A stretch of DNA of 64,000 nt from Pontibacter sp. G13 (GCF_031851795.1 NZ_CP134696.1:6510001-6574000), one strand, 5' to 3'; counted from the first letter of the stretch, positions 1 to 8,659 are shown. Notes: generated by a model from the letters alone, not told the origin. Numbers and translations are program-made.

Positions 1-1605
1 ATCGTAGTACAGTAGCAACACAGGAGCCTGCTCGATCATCCGATTTTCCATCTCGTGATAAAGCCCGTAGCGGGTGGAATCGTCCGTGATGGTGAGTGCC
101 TCTCGGTAGAGGGCGTCAAATCTCGAGTCGGAAAAATGCGTGGTATTGGGGCCGCCTGGGGCAAAATTGTCGGTGTAGAACAAAGACAGGTAATTTTCCC
201 CATCGGGATAATCGGCAATCCATGAAGCCCGCCAGAAATTGACCTTTCCTCCATAAACTTCCTTTCTGAGCGCTCCTCCTTGCAGATTCTGAATGTTGAC
301 ATTCACCCCGATATTCTCGAATGACTTTTGGATGAACTCGGAGATGCCGGCGTACTTGGAGGTTGAATTGAGCACGAGTTCGGGCAGTCCATTGCCCCCA
401 GGATAGCCTGCTTCGACCAATAGCTGCTTGGCTTCCGTGGGATTATAGGAAAACCCTTGTACCGATTGAGGGTCGTATCCGGGCATTCCCTTGGGGATGA
501 ACCCAGCTTCGGCGGGGTATCCCATGCCATTGAGTAGATAGGAGACGAGCTTTTGGCGATCAATGGCGAGGTTCAGGGCTCGTCTCACCCGGACATCCGA
601 GAGCGGATGGTCTTCTGTGATGGGATTGGCGGGATCGAGTTGGAAGCCCAAGTACTCGGTATTGAGTTGTGGCGCGAGTAAAAACTGATATTGGTCGCCG
701 TATTTGGGTTTGATGGAGCCATCGAGGGCCAGCACTTCGTCTTTGTAGGAATTGTCCAGATCCCCGATGAAGTCGAGGTTGCCATTGACGAATTCGATGA
801 AAGCCGATAGGCGGCTTGGGATGAACTTGACGGAGATGGCGTCGAGATGGGGGAGGGTTTGTCCAGCTGGAGAAAGACTGTATTGGGCGTTTTTGTGGAG
901 GACGAGATGTTGGCCTTCATTCCATCGATAAAACTTGAATGGACCTGTGCCAATGGGGTGAGCGCGGAAATCTTCTCCGTAGGCTTCCACCGCTTCCCTT
1001 GGAACGACATACCCGTAAGGCATGGCCAGCAGTCCCAAGAAAGGCGGGAAGGGCTGGGTGAGTTTGATTTCGAAGGTCGAATCGTCGATCACGTGGAATC
1101 CTTCAACGATCGGGGAGGTTCCTTCGGTGAAGGCGTCTAGCCCTTGGATTTTGCCATTGAAAATCCATCGCCCGGTGGAGGCTGTTTGCGGATCACAGAT
1201 TCGGGTGAAGCTGTATGCTACATCCTGGGCAGTAACACGGCGCGTACTGTCGACACCGAAGCATGGGTCCTTGTGAAAAGACACGTCTTTCCGAAGATGG
1301 AAGATATAAGATAGTCCATCGTCGGAAATGTTCCAGCTTTCGGCAATGGAAGGGGTGACCTTGAGTTGGGGGTCCAATTTCACCAACCCATTGAAAATCT
1401 GTGCCGTCATCCAGATGGGGGCTCTAGATCGAGCAAATGCGGGGTCGAGTGTCTGGAGCCCTTCGTCGAGATTCATTCGGAAAACCGTACGATTATCTTC
1501 CTTATCCACAGGGCCTCGGCAACTTATCCACATCGATTGGAAAAAAAGCAGAGTTATGCACAGGCTAATCGGGAATCGGTGGATATTGGAATACTTCAAA
1601 ACCAT
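1..1605 (-). CDS. ABC transporter peptide-binding lipoprotein (family 5), C-terminus cut by window edge
   Basis: Solute-binding protein of the SBP_bac_5 (DppA/OppA-like) family, which presents oligopeptides or similar ligands to an ABC permease at the cytoplasmic membrane. Read on the minus strand, the frame is open from 1605 to the window edge (535 codons). Typical family stretches are visible: FRMNLDEGLQTLDPAFARS near the mature N-terminus, HPIGTGPFKFYRW in the middle, VRRALNLAIDRQ, and EQAPVLLLYYD at the truncated end, so only a few dozen residues are missing. The ATG at 1605 gives a hydrophobic signal sequence ending in WISC, a plausible lipobox. The permease genes are not in view. It is divergent from parA. 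The long N-terminal half and frame are secure; ligand specificity is unknown. Confidence 0.9.
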   Translation of the reverse strand, partial: MVLKYSNIHRFPISLCITLLFFQSMWISCRGPVDKEDNRTVFRMNLDEGLQTLDPAFARSRAPIWMTAQIFNGLVKLDPQLKVTPSIAESWNISDDGLSYIFHLRKDVSFHKDPCFGVDSTRRVTAQDVAYSFTRICDPQTASTGRWIFNGKIQGLDAFTEGTSPIVEGFHVIDDSTFEIKLTQPFPPFLGLLAMPYGYVVPREAVEAYGEDFRAHPIGTGPFKFYRWNEGQHLVLHKNAQYSLSPAGQTLPHLDAISVKFIPSRLSAFIEFVNGNLDFIGDLDNSYKDEVLALDGSIKPKYGDQYQFLLAPQLNTEYLGFQLDPANPITEDHPLSDVRVRRALNLAIDRQKLVSYLLNGMGYPAEAGFIPKGMPGYDPQSVQGFSYNPTEAKQLLVEAGYPGGNGLPELVLNSTSKYAGISEFIQKSFENIGVNVNIQNLQGGALRKEVYGGKVNFWRASWIADYPDGENYLSLFYTDNFAPGGPNTTHFSDSRFDALYREALTITDDSTRYGLYHEMENRMIEQAPVLLLYYD

Positions 1606-1612
1606 ATATTTG
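1586..1612 (+). promoter_or_regulatory. Candidate promoter for parA (TTG, then TATATTTG)
   Basis: TATATTTG at 1605-1612 matches the Bacteroidota -7 consensus TAnnTTTG, with a TTG at 1586-1588, 16 bases upstream (slightly short). It lies over the start codon of the divergent gene and would give parA a leader of about 160 bases. Confidence 0.35.
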
Positions 1613-1762
1613 TAACAATCCAACTGTTCAACATGGCAGGTCAGGATGGGGGAGGATCTGGAAAGGAGATCGCACAGGCGATTCAAGCACCACCCCCCGG
1701 TACGCGGGCCGAAAGATTCTGAAACAAGAAAGAATCCAGCGGGCCTGCAGGACAGTTCCAAA

Positions 1763-1770
1763 CAAATATA
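1763..1770 (-). promoter_or_regulatory. Candidate -7 box for the divergent binding-protein gene
   Basis: CAAATATA on the plus strand reads TATATTTG on the minus strand, a full TAnnTTTG match. No clear -33 TTG is at the right distance. If used, it gives a leader of about 150 bases to the gene starting at 1605. Confidence 0.3.
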
Positions 1771-1776
1771 GACAAC

Positions 1777-2577
1777 ATGGGAAAAATTATTTGTCTGGCG
1801 AACCAAAAAGGAGGGGTGGGAAAAACCACCACTGCCATCAATGTAGCGGCAAGCTTTGCTGCGATGGAGTACAAAACCCTTCTGGTGGACACTGATCCAC
1901 AGGCCAACGCCACATCCGGGGTAGGGATCGATCCTAAGACCGTAGAAGCCAGTATCTACAGCTGCATGATTGGCGAAGTGGAAGACGCAAAGGAGATCAT
2001 CCTCGAAACCGAATTTCCCAACCTTCACTTGATTCCTTCTTCAGATGACCTGATTGGTGCGGAAGTGGAATTGGTAGACATGGCCAATCGGGAAACCCTG
2101 ATGCGTAAGCCATTGGTCCCATTGGCCGATGATTACGACTTCATCATCCTCGACTGTTCACCCTCTTTGGGACTGGTTACCGTCAACGCGCTTGCTGCCG
2201 CTGACTCTGTGATCGTTCCTGTACAGTGTGAATATTTTGCCTTGGAGGGATTGGCGAAGTTGTTGAACACCATCCGAATTGTCCAAAAAGGATTGAACAA
2301 GACCTTGGAAATCGAAGGCATTCTATTGACGATGTATGACAAGCGTCTCAACCTGTCCAATCAGGTGATCGACGAGGTGAAAGGTCACTTTCAGGATTAT
2401 GTGTTCGATACCTTGATTCACCGGAATACCCGCCTTTCCGAGGCTCCTTCCTTTGGGATGCCAGTTTTGGCTTTCGATGCGAAATGCAAGGGAGCGATCA
2501 ACTACCTGAACTTTGCCAAGGAAATCCTCAAGCAGAATCAACTGCCCATTACCAAAGCGCATGCTTTAGTGCAGTAG
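1777..2577 (+). CDS. parA: ParA/Soj-family partitioning ATPase
   Basis: Deviant Walker-A ATPase of the ParA/MinD superfamily, 266 aa, the usual length for chromosomal Soj proteins. The ATP-binding loop KGGVGKTT is at residues 11-18, with the second lysine typical of the family, and the switch region [12 protein letters not shown] follows at 37-48. ParA dimers bind DNA non-specifically and move ParB-bound DNA or protein cargo. No parB lies next to it: the downstream genes are an envelope protein and a peptidase, and a strong terminator follows at once, so it is probably a monocistronic, orphan or second ParA. Cargo is therefore unknown. The fold assignment is certain; a role in chromosome segregation is inference. 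Confidence 0.93.
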   Translation: MGKIICLANQKGGVGKTTTAINVAASFAAMEYKTLLVDTDPQANATSGVGIDPKTVEASIYSCMIGEVEDAKEIILETEFPNLHLIPSSDDLIGAEVELVDMANRETLMRKPLVPLADDYDFIILDCSPSLGLVTVNALAAADSVIVPVQCEYFALEGLAKLLNTIRIVQKGLNKTLEIEGILLTMYDKRLNLSNQVIDEVKGHFQDYVFDTLIHRNTRLSEAPSFGMPVLAFDAKCKGAINYLNFAKEILKQNQLPITKAHALVQ

Positions 2578-2605
2578 TCAAAATATTACCTAACGTTGAT
2601 TGAAT

Positions 2606-2637
2606 CGGCCTGCCCATTTTTGGGTGGGCCGTTTTTG
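2606..2637 (+). terminator. Intrinsic terminator after parA
   Basis: Inverted repeat 2606-2616 with 2621-2631 (11 bp including two G.T wobbles, four-base T loop) followed by a T tract. It lies 28 bases after the parA stop. Confidence 0.85.
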
Positions 2638-2788
2638 TTTGCGCATTCTTGCATTGAAATCTGTCAATCTTGCCGAGAAATCACGTGCCGCCTTGGAAGA
2701 TGCAACTTCCAATCTGGCGCATGGTAGTTGCGATTGGTCGAACCGCTCATGCTTGCACCTATTGTATGTTCACGTTCAAGAATCGCAC

Positions 2789-3361
2789 ATGAAACTATGT
2801 TGGTTTGTCTCCTTCGCCTGCCTACTCTTGATGCCAGAGTTGTGTATGTCGCAAGGGAGTACTTGGTCCGTTTCAGGAGGATACTGGGGGGCGTATGGTT
2901 CTCATCCGGGAGGAACCGCACGCATTTCGAGGGTGCTGCACGCCCCCAATTCTCCTTCCGTAGATGTTGGATACCGTTTAGAGGCTTTTGGAAGAATAGG
3001 AGCCTATCATCATTCCCATTCACATACAGGGGCACAGGCCACTGCCGGGTTGAGCTGGCATCATGTCGGTCGAAACCGCGGATTCTGGATGGGCGCTTCC
3101 TTGGAGGCTGGTTATCTCCAGGCCTGGATTCCCGCTACTTATCGGCAAGACGAATCGGGAGTTTGGCAAGAGCCCAAGCCTTCGGCAGTGGGCTATGGGG
3201 TCTGGATGCCCAGTTTGATCTTCGGACAAGATTTGGGGGTGAAACATGGAAGCCCCATTGGCTGGTATATCTCGCCGCAGATGTCTTGGGCCGCTCCTGC
3301 CACTGGTGGGACTTCTGTCAATATCTTTTTCGAGTTGGGCCTCAAATATCGATTCTCATGA
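2789..3361 (+). CDS. Secreted protein, probable small outer-membrane beta-barrel
   Basis: Protein of 190 aa with a clear signal peptide (MKLCWFVSFACLLLMPELCMS). The mature part alternates aromatic and small residues (glycine, tyrosine and tryptophan rich) and ends in YRFS, with the penultimate aromatic common in outer-membrane barrels. I chose the ATG at 2789 because the signal sequence begins there; upstream in-frame codons run through the terminator of parA. The stop overlaps the start of the next gene (ATGA at 3358-3361), so the two are translationally coupled. No specific family is recognised; the barrel call is inferred from composition. Confidence 0.6.
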   Translation: MKLCWFVSFACLLLMPELCMSQGSTWSVSGGYWGAYGSHPGGTARISRVLHAPNSPSVDVGYRLEAFGRIGAYHHSHSHTGAQATAGLSWHHVGRNRGFWMGASLEAGYLQAWIPATYRQDESGVWQEPKPSAVGYGVWMPSLIFGQDLGVKHGSPIGWYISPQMSWAAPATGGTSVNIFFELGLKYRFS

Positions 3362-4407
3362 GATCTTCTTTCATCGCCTTAACGGCCCTGATTTCCATGC
3401 TATTTATGGGTTGCAGTTCTTCGGAAGGACCTGAAGCAATGATTGCAGAGTATTTTCATGTAGAAGTCGAAACGGCGCATTTGCCTGTGCTGGTTCGGGG
3501 AAATATAGGTAGCGACAAGCTACTCATTTACCTGCAAGGAGGCCCGGGGGGATCTGCCCTTGATTTTGCCGAGGTGGATTATCCGTATTGGAAAGAAACG
3601 CTGGAACAGTCCTATGCAATTGCCTACTATGACCAGCGAGGAACTGGGACCAATCAGGGGAAATTGGATCTGGAAACCATCACTATCGAACAGTATATCG
3701 CAGATGTCCGGGCGATTGTAGAAGTGCTGTCGATCCGTTATCCAGATGCTGAGTTGTATCTCATGGGCCATAGCTTCGGGGGGTATCTGGCCATGGAATA
3801 TTTGGCGACCTATACAGGGGATGAGCGCATCAAGGCCACGATGTCTATTGATGGGCCCATTACGAATGATTCTGATCCCGAGCGTTGGGGATTTCGCCAA
3901 GATTATCTGGAAAATCTCGCCATTGACCAATTGCAACAGGGAGGGGACTCTTCGATCTGGGTGGAAGCACTTGGTTGGGTTCAGGCCATCGATACCATCG
4001 ATTCACGCGAAGCCCGTATTCAATGGAATACTTATGTGAGCAACAAATTGGTGGAAACGGAACGCCCCCTTGCCACAAGTGAGATTCTCCGGATGCTGTT
4101 TAATTCTCCCTATGGGGCCATTCCTGCATACATGGATGGGAAAGTCTATGAAACGCTTGTGAAACAGCTATTCGAGGATTGGCGGGATCGGAGGATGATT
4201 GATCGTCTGGACCAGATTCGCGCACCGATTTGGCTGATATCGGGTCGCTACGACGATATTGTGCCGCCAGAAGAGATGGCATTTGCAGCTGCGAACCTCA
4301 TCCATGCTTCGGTGACCCTTGAAATATTTCCCGAATCTGGCCATGAACCGTTTATGGATGCTCCAGCAGATTTTGCCGCAAAGGTTCATGAGATGGTGGA
4401 TGACTGA
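3358..4407 (+). CDS. Alpha/beta-hydrolase lipoprotein, proline iminopeptidase-like (S33)
   Basis: Secreted lipoprotein of 349 aa: signal peptide with lipobox LFMGC followed by a serine-rich linker. The catalytic domain belongs to the S33 alpha/beta hydrolases, which remove N-terminal proline or hydrolyse related amides and esters. Oxyanion-hole motif QGGPGGS and the strand YYDQRGTG are typical of proline iminopeptidases. The triad reads Ser139 (GHSFGG), Asp299 (SGRYDDIVP) and His329 (ESGHEP). It overlaps the upstream envelope-protein gene by 4 bases, so both are likely made together at the cell surface, perhaps in peptide scavenging. Substrate is not determined. Confidence 0.85.
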   Translation: MRSSFIALTALISMLFMGCSSSEGPEAMIAEYFHVEVETAHLPVLVRGNIGSDKLLIYLQGGPGGSALDFAEVDYPYWKETLEQSYAIAYYDQRGTGTNQGKLDLETITIEQYIADVRAIVEVLSIRYPDAELYLMGHSFGGYLAMEYLATYTGDERIKATMSIDGPITNDSDPERWGFRQDYLENLAIDQLQQGGDSSIWVEALGWVQAIDTIDSREARIQWNTYVSNKLVETERPLATSEILRMLFNSPYGAIPAYMDGKVYETLVKQLFEDWRDRRMIDRLDQIRAPIWLISGRYDDIVPPEEMAFAAANLIHASVTLEIFPESGHEPFMDAPADFAAKVHEMVDD

Positions 4408-4448
4408 TCGATCTTTATCCGCTGATCATTTCCAATGAAAAGCATAGA

Positions 4449-4484
4449 CGGGCTGCTCCTGCTCTACTGGTGCAGCCCGTTTTT
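4449..4484. terminator. Terminator between convergent genes
   Basis: Perfect 8-bp inverted repeat cgggctgc (4449-4456) and gcagcccg (4472-4479) followed by TTTTT on the plus strand. It sits between the S33 peptidase stop (4407) and the stop of the minus-strand T9SS cargo gene (4489), so it mainly serves the peptidase transcript. Confidence 0.75.
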
Positions 4485-4488
4485 ACAC

Positions 4489-5742
4489 TTATTGTTTGAC
4501 CATGTGCCAATATAATCCTCCAAGCTGAACGACATAGCGCCCCGGAGCGAGATCTGCCACAGAAAGCCGTATGGAACTGAGCTGCGTTTCCTCTATGCTG
4601 ACAAGCTGTTGTACTTGGCGTCCTAAAGCATCCAATATTTTGAGTGTGCCAACCTGTCCTGCTGGAAATTGAAGCGTAAAGGTATGATCGCACGGATTGG
4701 GAAATCCTGTACCTTGGGAAGGGCTCTCCATAGATTGAACTGCTACAATTGGAGAAAAGCTATAGCTGCCGTCGATATCCACTTGTCTGATTCGATAGTA
4801 GCTGATCCCTGGCGAAGGAGCAAGGTCTTCCGCTTTGAATATTCGACTATGCCCTGAATGGGTGGATTTGATCATGAGATCTAGGAATTCCCATTCGCCA
4901 TACTCCGTCGTGCGCTCGATCAAGTAGAAACTATGGTTTTCTTCCGCCAACACTTCCCATTCGATCAAGACGGATTGCTCAGATGTCCAGACCCCGTTCA
5001 ATGCCCCCCAAACTACCGGGAGGGTAGAGCTTGAAATTTCATCAATCAAATCCGCGGGAATGTCTGGGAAAGTTCCATCATTGGCTTGGTTGCCTCCACC
5101 ATCTTGGGTGGCCCAGTTGGCAGGATCAACCAGTGCGGAGAGGCAAGCTGAGGGCGAGAATCCGCAGTTCGTGGGCCCATAGTACACCAAGATGTCCTCA
5201 TCACCGGAAATTTCCAGTGCGTTGATTCCGGAAGTCAATCCTGTTCCATTGAGGGTACCAAAGCTCGAAGAGAATTGGTCATTGGCAAATGCCGTCAGAA
5301 ACTGCGAAGGGGTCACACTATCAGGCCCCGTGAAGGCATACAGGACTTCATTGGTAGCGTTGAGATTGAGGCTTCCTCTAAGGCTGCCGATACTTGCTCC
5401 ATAGCCCGCGTTGGACTCGTTATTCACTTCTTGAAAGTCCACGACCGTTCCCGCCTCGATCTCGCTATCTCCAGTATGCCAGGTGATTTCCCCCTCGGTG
5501 CTAGAAGTGAATGCGCCTCCTGCTCCGACGTCGCTTCCATTCCACTCATTGTCATTGAAATGGATCAACGTGTTGGCTGGGAGATCCGCGAGTGCTACAA
5601 TGGTAAATCCATCGGTCGTATCGGCATTATATCCGACGAACATCATGTCTCCGGGATTCAATTGGGCATGGGCAGGGACGGCCATTGCCAGTCCTAACAT
5701 GGCGCACGCACAGGTCGCCATGATTGCCGAGCGGTAAGTCAT
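4489..5742 (-). CDS. Secreted protein with T9SS type A C-terminal sorting domain
   Basis: Protein of 417 aa with an N-terminal signal peptide (ends AVPAHA) for Sec export. Residues about 27-240 form an extracellular domain beginning LNPGDMMFVGYNADTTDGF and rich in Asn/Gly, of a type seen in secreted proteins of Bacteroidota and cyanobacteria; no catalytic motif is recognised. Residues about 255-330 (fibronectin-like, ...YYRIRQVDIDGSYSFSP) lead into a type IX secretion C-terminal domain: FPNPC..., LKILDALGRQV, and a final LAPGRYVVQL. Such domains are cleaved when the protein is attached to the outer surface or released. Ligand or substrate unknown. Single gene, convergent with the upstream S33 peptidase. 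Confidence 0.85.
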   Translation of the reverse strand: MTYRSAIMATCACAMLGLAMAVPAHAQLNPGDMMFVGYNADTTDGFTIVALADLPANTLIHFNDNEWNGSDVGAGGAFTSSTEGEITWHTGDSEIEAGTVVDFQEVNNESNAGYGASIGSLRGSLNLNATNEVLYAFTGPDSVTPSQFLTAFANDQFSSSFGTLNGTGLTSGINALEISGDEDILVYYGPTNCGFSPSACLSALVDPANWATQDGGGNQANDGTFPDIPADLIDEISSSTLPVVWGALNGVWTSEQSVLIEWEVLAEENHSFYLIERTTEYGEWEFLDLMIKSTHSGHSRIFKAEDLAPSPGISYYRIRQVDIDGSYSFSPIVAVQSMESPSQGTGFPNPCDHTFTLQFPAGQVGTLKILDALGRQVQQLVSIEETQLSSIRLSVADLAPGRYVVQLGGLYWHMVKQ

Positions 5743-6072
5743 GAGGTTAGGTATTTGTTGGTAGGATTGATGATACTGCCAGTGATTTTAGATAAGCATT
5801 GGAGGAATCTTCAGGAGAAGCTCCTTTCCCAGTACTGTAACCTGAATGCCAGCGAGTATTGATAAAGATTTAAGCCCTGACAATTGGCACCTTCTGGGGC
5901 TGCCAACGGGCTGCTTGTGGATAAAATTAGGAATTCAATATGTGCTTATTGTTGTGTAAATATTTGTATTAGAATGGTTTTGGTTAAACTGATTCAGTTC
6001 TGGCGAATATCTGAACTGTCGGTTATCTGATTGTTAATTTTTCTTGACAATAGGACATGGGATAGTAGTGAG
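5743..6072. other. Intergenic region, mostly featureless
   Basis: AT-rich spacer between two minus-strand genes. The only structure seen is a perfect 6-bp inverted repeat TTGGCA (5884-5889) and TGCCAA (5901-5906), which could be an operator for the T9SS cargo gene. No TAnnTTTG promoter box on the minus strand was found. Confidence 0.4.
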
Positions 6073-6687
6073 TCATCTGCCATTGTGGGCCATTTGGTTG
6101 AAAAACTCGATGGCTTCCTCCACCTGAGGACGTACTTCATGCGCCCCGTCATTGATAATCGTGAAGTCTGCCAATTGCCATTTCCTAGACTCTGGCCATT
6201 GTTTGTCCATTCGTGCCAATACACTGGCTTCGTCGGTCTCATCGCGATTCATCGTTCGGGTCAATCGAAGCGATTTAGGCGCGTAGACAGCCAATACGGC
6301 ATCTGAAAGGTGGTAGGCCCCGGATTCGAACAGGATAGCGGCTTCCTTGAGGACAAAGGCGTGTGGGTAGTCCGAAGGAATTTCGTGGTTTGACCAATGC
6401 TGATAGTCTCGGGCAGTAGCGGGATGGACGACCTGATTCAGGGCTTGGAGCTTGGCAGGATCTTGAAATACGATCCCGCCGATCAATTTGCGGTTGAGGC
6501 TTCCGTCGGGGAAATAGGCTTTCTCTCCGAAGAGTTGCTTGACATCGGCGACGAGTTGGGCGTCGTTGGTCATCAGCATTTTGGCACGAAGATCGGCCTC
6601 ATAGACCACATAGCCACGATCCTTGAACTGGGAGCACACCCAAGACTTGCCGGAGCCGATTCCTCCGGTGATACCTACGTGAAGCAT
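6073..6687 (-). CDS. coaE: Dephospho-CoA kinase
   Basis: Cytoplasmic P-loop kinase of 204 aa that phosphorylates dephospho-CoA at the 3'-hydroxyl, the last step of coenzyme A synthesis. The Walker A loop GGIGSGKS begins at residue 8, the family acidic residue follows in YVVYEADLRAK, and VVHPATARD and the LKEAAILFESG stretch are conserved. Length is normal. The ybbR stop abuts the start codon with no spacing, and the order yajC, ybbR, coaE is a conserved Bacteroidota arrangement, so it is expressed from that operon. Confidence 0.95.
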   Translation of the reverse strand: MLHVGITGGIGSGKSWVCSQFKDRGYVVYEADLRAKMLMTNDAQLVADVKQLFGEKAYFPDGSLNRKLIGGIVFQDPAKLQALNQVVHPATARDYQHWSNHEIPSDYPHAFVLKEAAILFESGAYHLSDAVLAVYAPKSLRLTRTMNRDETDEASVLARMDKQWPESRKWQLADFTIINDGAHEVRPQVEEAIEFFNQMAHNGR

Positions 6688-7653
6688 TTAGCGATTAACT
6701 ATGACGAATGATACATCCAGTGGACGACGACTGGAGACGAAAATGGAGTTGGGAAGATTTAGCCTCGGAATGACCTGTGGGTGAAGTGGATCAAACCCAT
6801 TGAAGTCCAACTGGGCGACAAATTGGTCGGATCGCTCCATCAGGTTTTCATATTGGTCAAATGGAATGAGGCAAGTGACCCTGATCGTCTGGTGATTGAG
6901 CCTGACATGTTTATCCTCAGGAATATTGAGGATCTCAATGGGGATTTCCAGCTTTTTCTCCGTGAATTTCTGCGGGGTAATGAAGACATCGATGCTACTC
7001 GGACTGACCTCTATTCCCTTGAAAGTGTCTACAACAGGCACGGAAATCATCTGCGGACGTGTGATGAGTTCCGTGGGGGTGCGTTCTGTGTGCCACTCCC
7101 AGATGGTGTCGAGGATTTCCCTGGCCCCCAAAATCGTCACTGAGTCTTCGAGGATTTCGGGTGGTCCAGAAAGCTGGTAGGCGGGGTTCATCGTGATCTC
7201 TGTATCGAAAATGATGGGTACCACCTTGTATACTTTGGGGGTGTAGGAGAGGACGATGTTCTCGGGTCGAGTATGCAGAATGTCGATCTGCGAATTGAGA
7301 TTGTCTCGGATTCGCTGCTGATAGATTTCCACGGGTACGGAGGGGTACTCGAAAAACTGTCGATCGAAGGGGAGTCGAAGGGTGTCGGGTTTGAAGTTGA
7401 TGAATTCGCCGAGCAGGTCGATTCCGGTGCCCTTGACATCGAGGCTGAGCTGGTGTGTGACAGGCTCAGTGACTTTGACCGTATCGGGAATGTCGTAGAC
7501 CTTGATGGGGAGGGTGATCCGAGTCTCGTAGGTTTGGTTGAGGGTCACGAGGCCCCAAAGGATCAGGGAAAGGAAAAAGGAAATCAGCACCACTCCGGCC
7601 TTTTTTTGCCGGTCGGGAGAAGAGGAGGAAAGCCAGTTGCTGATTCCAAACAT
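6688..7653 (-). CDS. YbbR-like (CdaR family) membrane-anchored protein
   Basis: Protein of 321 aa with one N-terminal membrane segment (VVLISFFLSLILWGLVTL) followed by an extracytoplasmic region of about 280 residues made of beta-rich YbbR-type repeats. In Firmicutes such proteins regulate the diadenylate cyclase CdaA; in Bacteroidota the role is untested and no cyclase gene is nearby. The ATG at 7653 is preferred: an alternative ATG at 7677 lies inside a terminator-like hairpin stem and adds only MPFFSLPC. Between yajC and coaE, immediately adjacent to coaE. Confidence 0.85.
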   Translation of the reverse strand: MFGISNWLSSSSPDRQKKAGVVLISFFLSLILWGLVTLNQTYETRITLPIKVYDIPDTVKVTEPVTHQLSLDVKGTGIDLLGEFINFKPDTLRLPFDRQFFEYPSVPVEIYQQRIRDNLNSQIDILHTRPENIVLSYTPKVYKVVPIIFDTEITMNPAYQLSGPPEILEDSVTILGAREILDTIWEWHTERTPTELITRPQMISVPVVDTFKGIEVSPSSIDVFITPQKFTEKKLEIPIEILNIPEDKHVRLNHQTIRVTCLIPFDQYENLMERSDQFVAQLDFNGFDPLHPQVIPRLNLPNSIFVSSRRPLDVSFVIVNR

Positions 7654-7659
7654 GCAGGG

Positions 7660-7703
7660 AAGGGAAAAGAAAGGCATCCGTACAGCGTGCTGACAGATGC
7701 CTT
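7660..7703 (-). terminator. Terminator-like hairpin before ybbR
   Basis: On the minus strand an 8-bp stem (7696-7703 with 7671-7678) carrying an inner 4-bp stem is followed by TTTCTTTTCC and then, within about ten bases, the ybbR ATG at 7653. It lies 10 bases after the yajC stop codon. It may attenuate rather than end operon transcription. Confidence 0.55.
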
Positions 7704-7712
7704 AGGTAAGAA

Positions 7713-8063
7713 TTATTCAGTTGCTTGAGGAGCACCGCGGAGGGCCTGCTTGTCGAATCGGAGTTTGGTGTCTCCATCGACTTTGACGAGGACACTTGCC
7801 TCATCTACCTTCTCAACGGTACCGTGGATACCTCCGATGGAAACGACTTTGTCTCCTTTGGAAAGGCCTTCACGGAATTTCTGCTCTTCCTTCTGCTTCT
7901 TTTGCTGAGGACGAATCATGAAGAAGTAGAAAATGATGATCATGGCTACGAGCAGGAACATTGGAGACATGCCTCCTTCTCCCAAGCCAAATAGACCACC
8001 TCCACCTTCAGCTGCTGCTCCGCCTGCATCGGCTTGGAGCAAGATAAACATCAATGGGTTCAT
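7713..8063 (-). CDS. yajC: Preprotein translocase subunit YajC
   Basis: Accessory subunit of the SecDF-YajC complex in the inner membrane, 116 aa. One membrane segment (SPMFLLVAMIIIFYFFMIRP) is followed by the family hallmark RPQQKKQKE and the cytoplasmic domain GDKVVSIGGIHGTVEKVD. A glycine/alanine-rich stretch precedes the membrane segment. The ATG at 8063 (MNPLMFILLQ) is chosen over an upstream in-frame codon at 8102 that falls in the terminator hairpin. Operon with ybbR and coaE downstream. Confidence 0.93.
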   Translation of the reverse strand: MNPLMFILLQADAGGAAAEGGGGLFGLGEGGMSPMFLLVAMIIIFYFFMIRPQQKKQKEEQKFREGLSKGDKVVSIGGIHGTVEKVDEASVLVKVDGDTKLRFDKQALRGAPQATE

Positions 8064-8076
8064 AATATTTCGGGCC

Positions 8077-8120
8077 AAAAAAAACGGATATAAGGCTGTC
8101 AAAACAACGCCTTATATCCG
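8077..8120 (-). terminator. Strong intrinsic terminator between DUF1573 gene and yajC
   Basis: Perfect 12-bp inverted repeat (8109-8120 with 8085-8096, 12-base loop) followed on the minus strand by eight T. It ends only 13 bases before the yajC ATG, leaving no room for a conventional promoter. Confidence 0.85.
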
Positions 8121-8155
8121 TGAAGTTAGGAAAAATTCAATAAGAATCTCAATCC

Positions 8156-8659
8156 CTATTCCGCTGCAGTTACCTCGCCGCTGATCTTCAGGATTTTGTT
8201 GAAGTTCGCGAAGTTACCTGTTACGGTGATGGACTTGTTCTGCATGCCAGACTTGCCAGCAGAGTTGAATTTCACGTCGATGAATCCTTCAGCTCCAGGG
8301 GCAATTTCTTCTTGAGACCACTCAGGAGTAGTACATCCGCAAGAAGGCTTTACCTTGGTCAGTTTCAAAGGCTGGTCGCCAGTGTTCTTGAAGGAAAAAC
8401 GGTGAGCAACTACAGTTCCGGATGGTACCTGTCCGTAGTTGTAAGTTTCCTCATACCATTCTACGGTAGTAGGAGACATTGCTTCAGCCTGCTCTTGATG
8501 AGGTGGCTTTGCCGGTGCTGGAGGCGTATTGGCAGAAGTTGGGGTAGTCGTTGGAGCTGCAACAGCAGGAGCAGCGTCAGCGGAGCCGTTGTCGGATCCA
8601 CAAGAGTACAGGCCCAATCCTACGATCGCTGCCATGCAAAAGGAAAGAATCTTCTTCAT
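8156..8659 (-). CDS. DUF1573 lipoprotein
   Basis: Lipoprotein of 167 aa: signal peptide with lipobox LYSC, then a Pro/Ala/Thr-rich linker (about residues 22-58) and a DUF1573 immunoglobulin-like domain with the signature FSFKNTGDQPLKL and PSCGCTTPEWS. DUF1573 proteins are abundant exported proteins of unknown function in Bacteroidota, often beside yajC. The ATG at 8659 is chosen for the signal peptide; 45 upstream in-frame codons do not look like protein. A terminator separates it from yajC. Confidence 0.9.
   Translation of the reverse strand: MKKILSFCMAAIVGLGLYSCGSDNGSADAAPAVAAPTTTPTSANTPPAPAKPPHQEQAEAMSPTTVEWYEETYNYGQVPSGTVVAHRFSFKNTGDQPLKLTKVKPSCGCTTPEWSQEEIAPGAEGFIDVKFNSAGKSGMQNKSITVTGNFANFNKILKISGEVTAAE

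Noticed and set aside
36-1010. Minus-strand frames of 88, 86 and 141 codons
   Set aside because: Off-frame to the peptide-binding protein, whose own frame matches SBP family motifs without interruption.
6046-6051. TTGACA as a -35 box
   Set aside because: Wrong strand for the neighbouring gene and no matching -10; chance.
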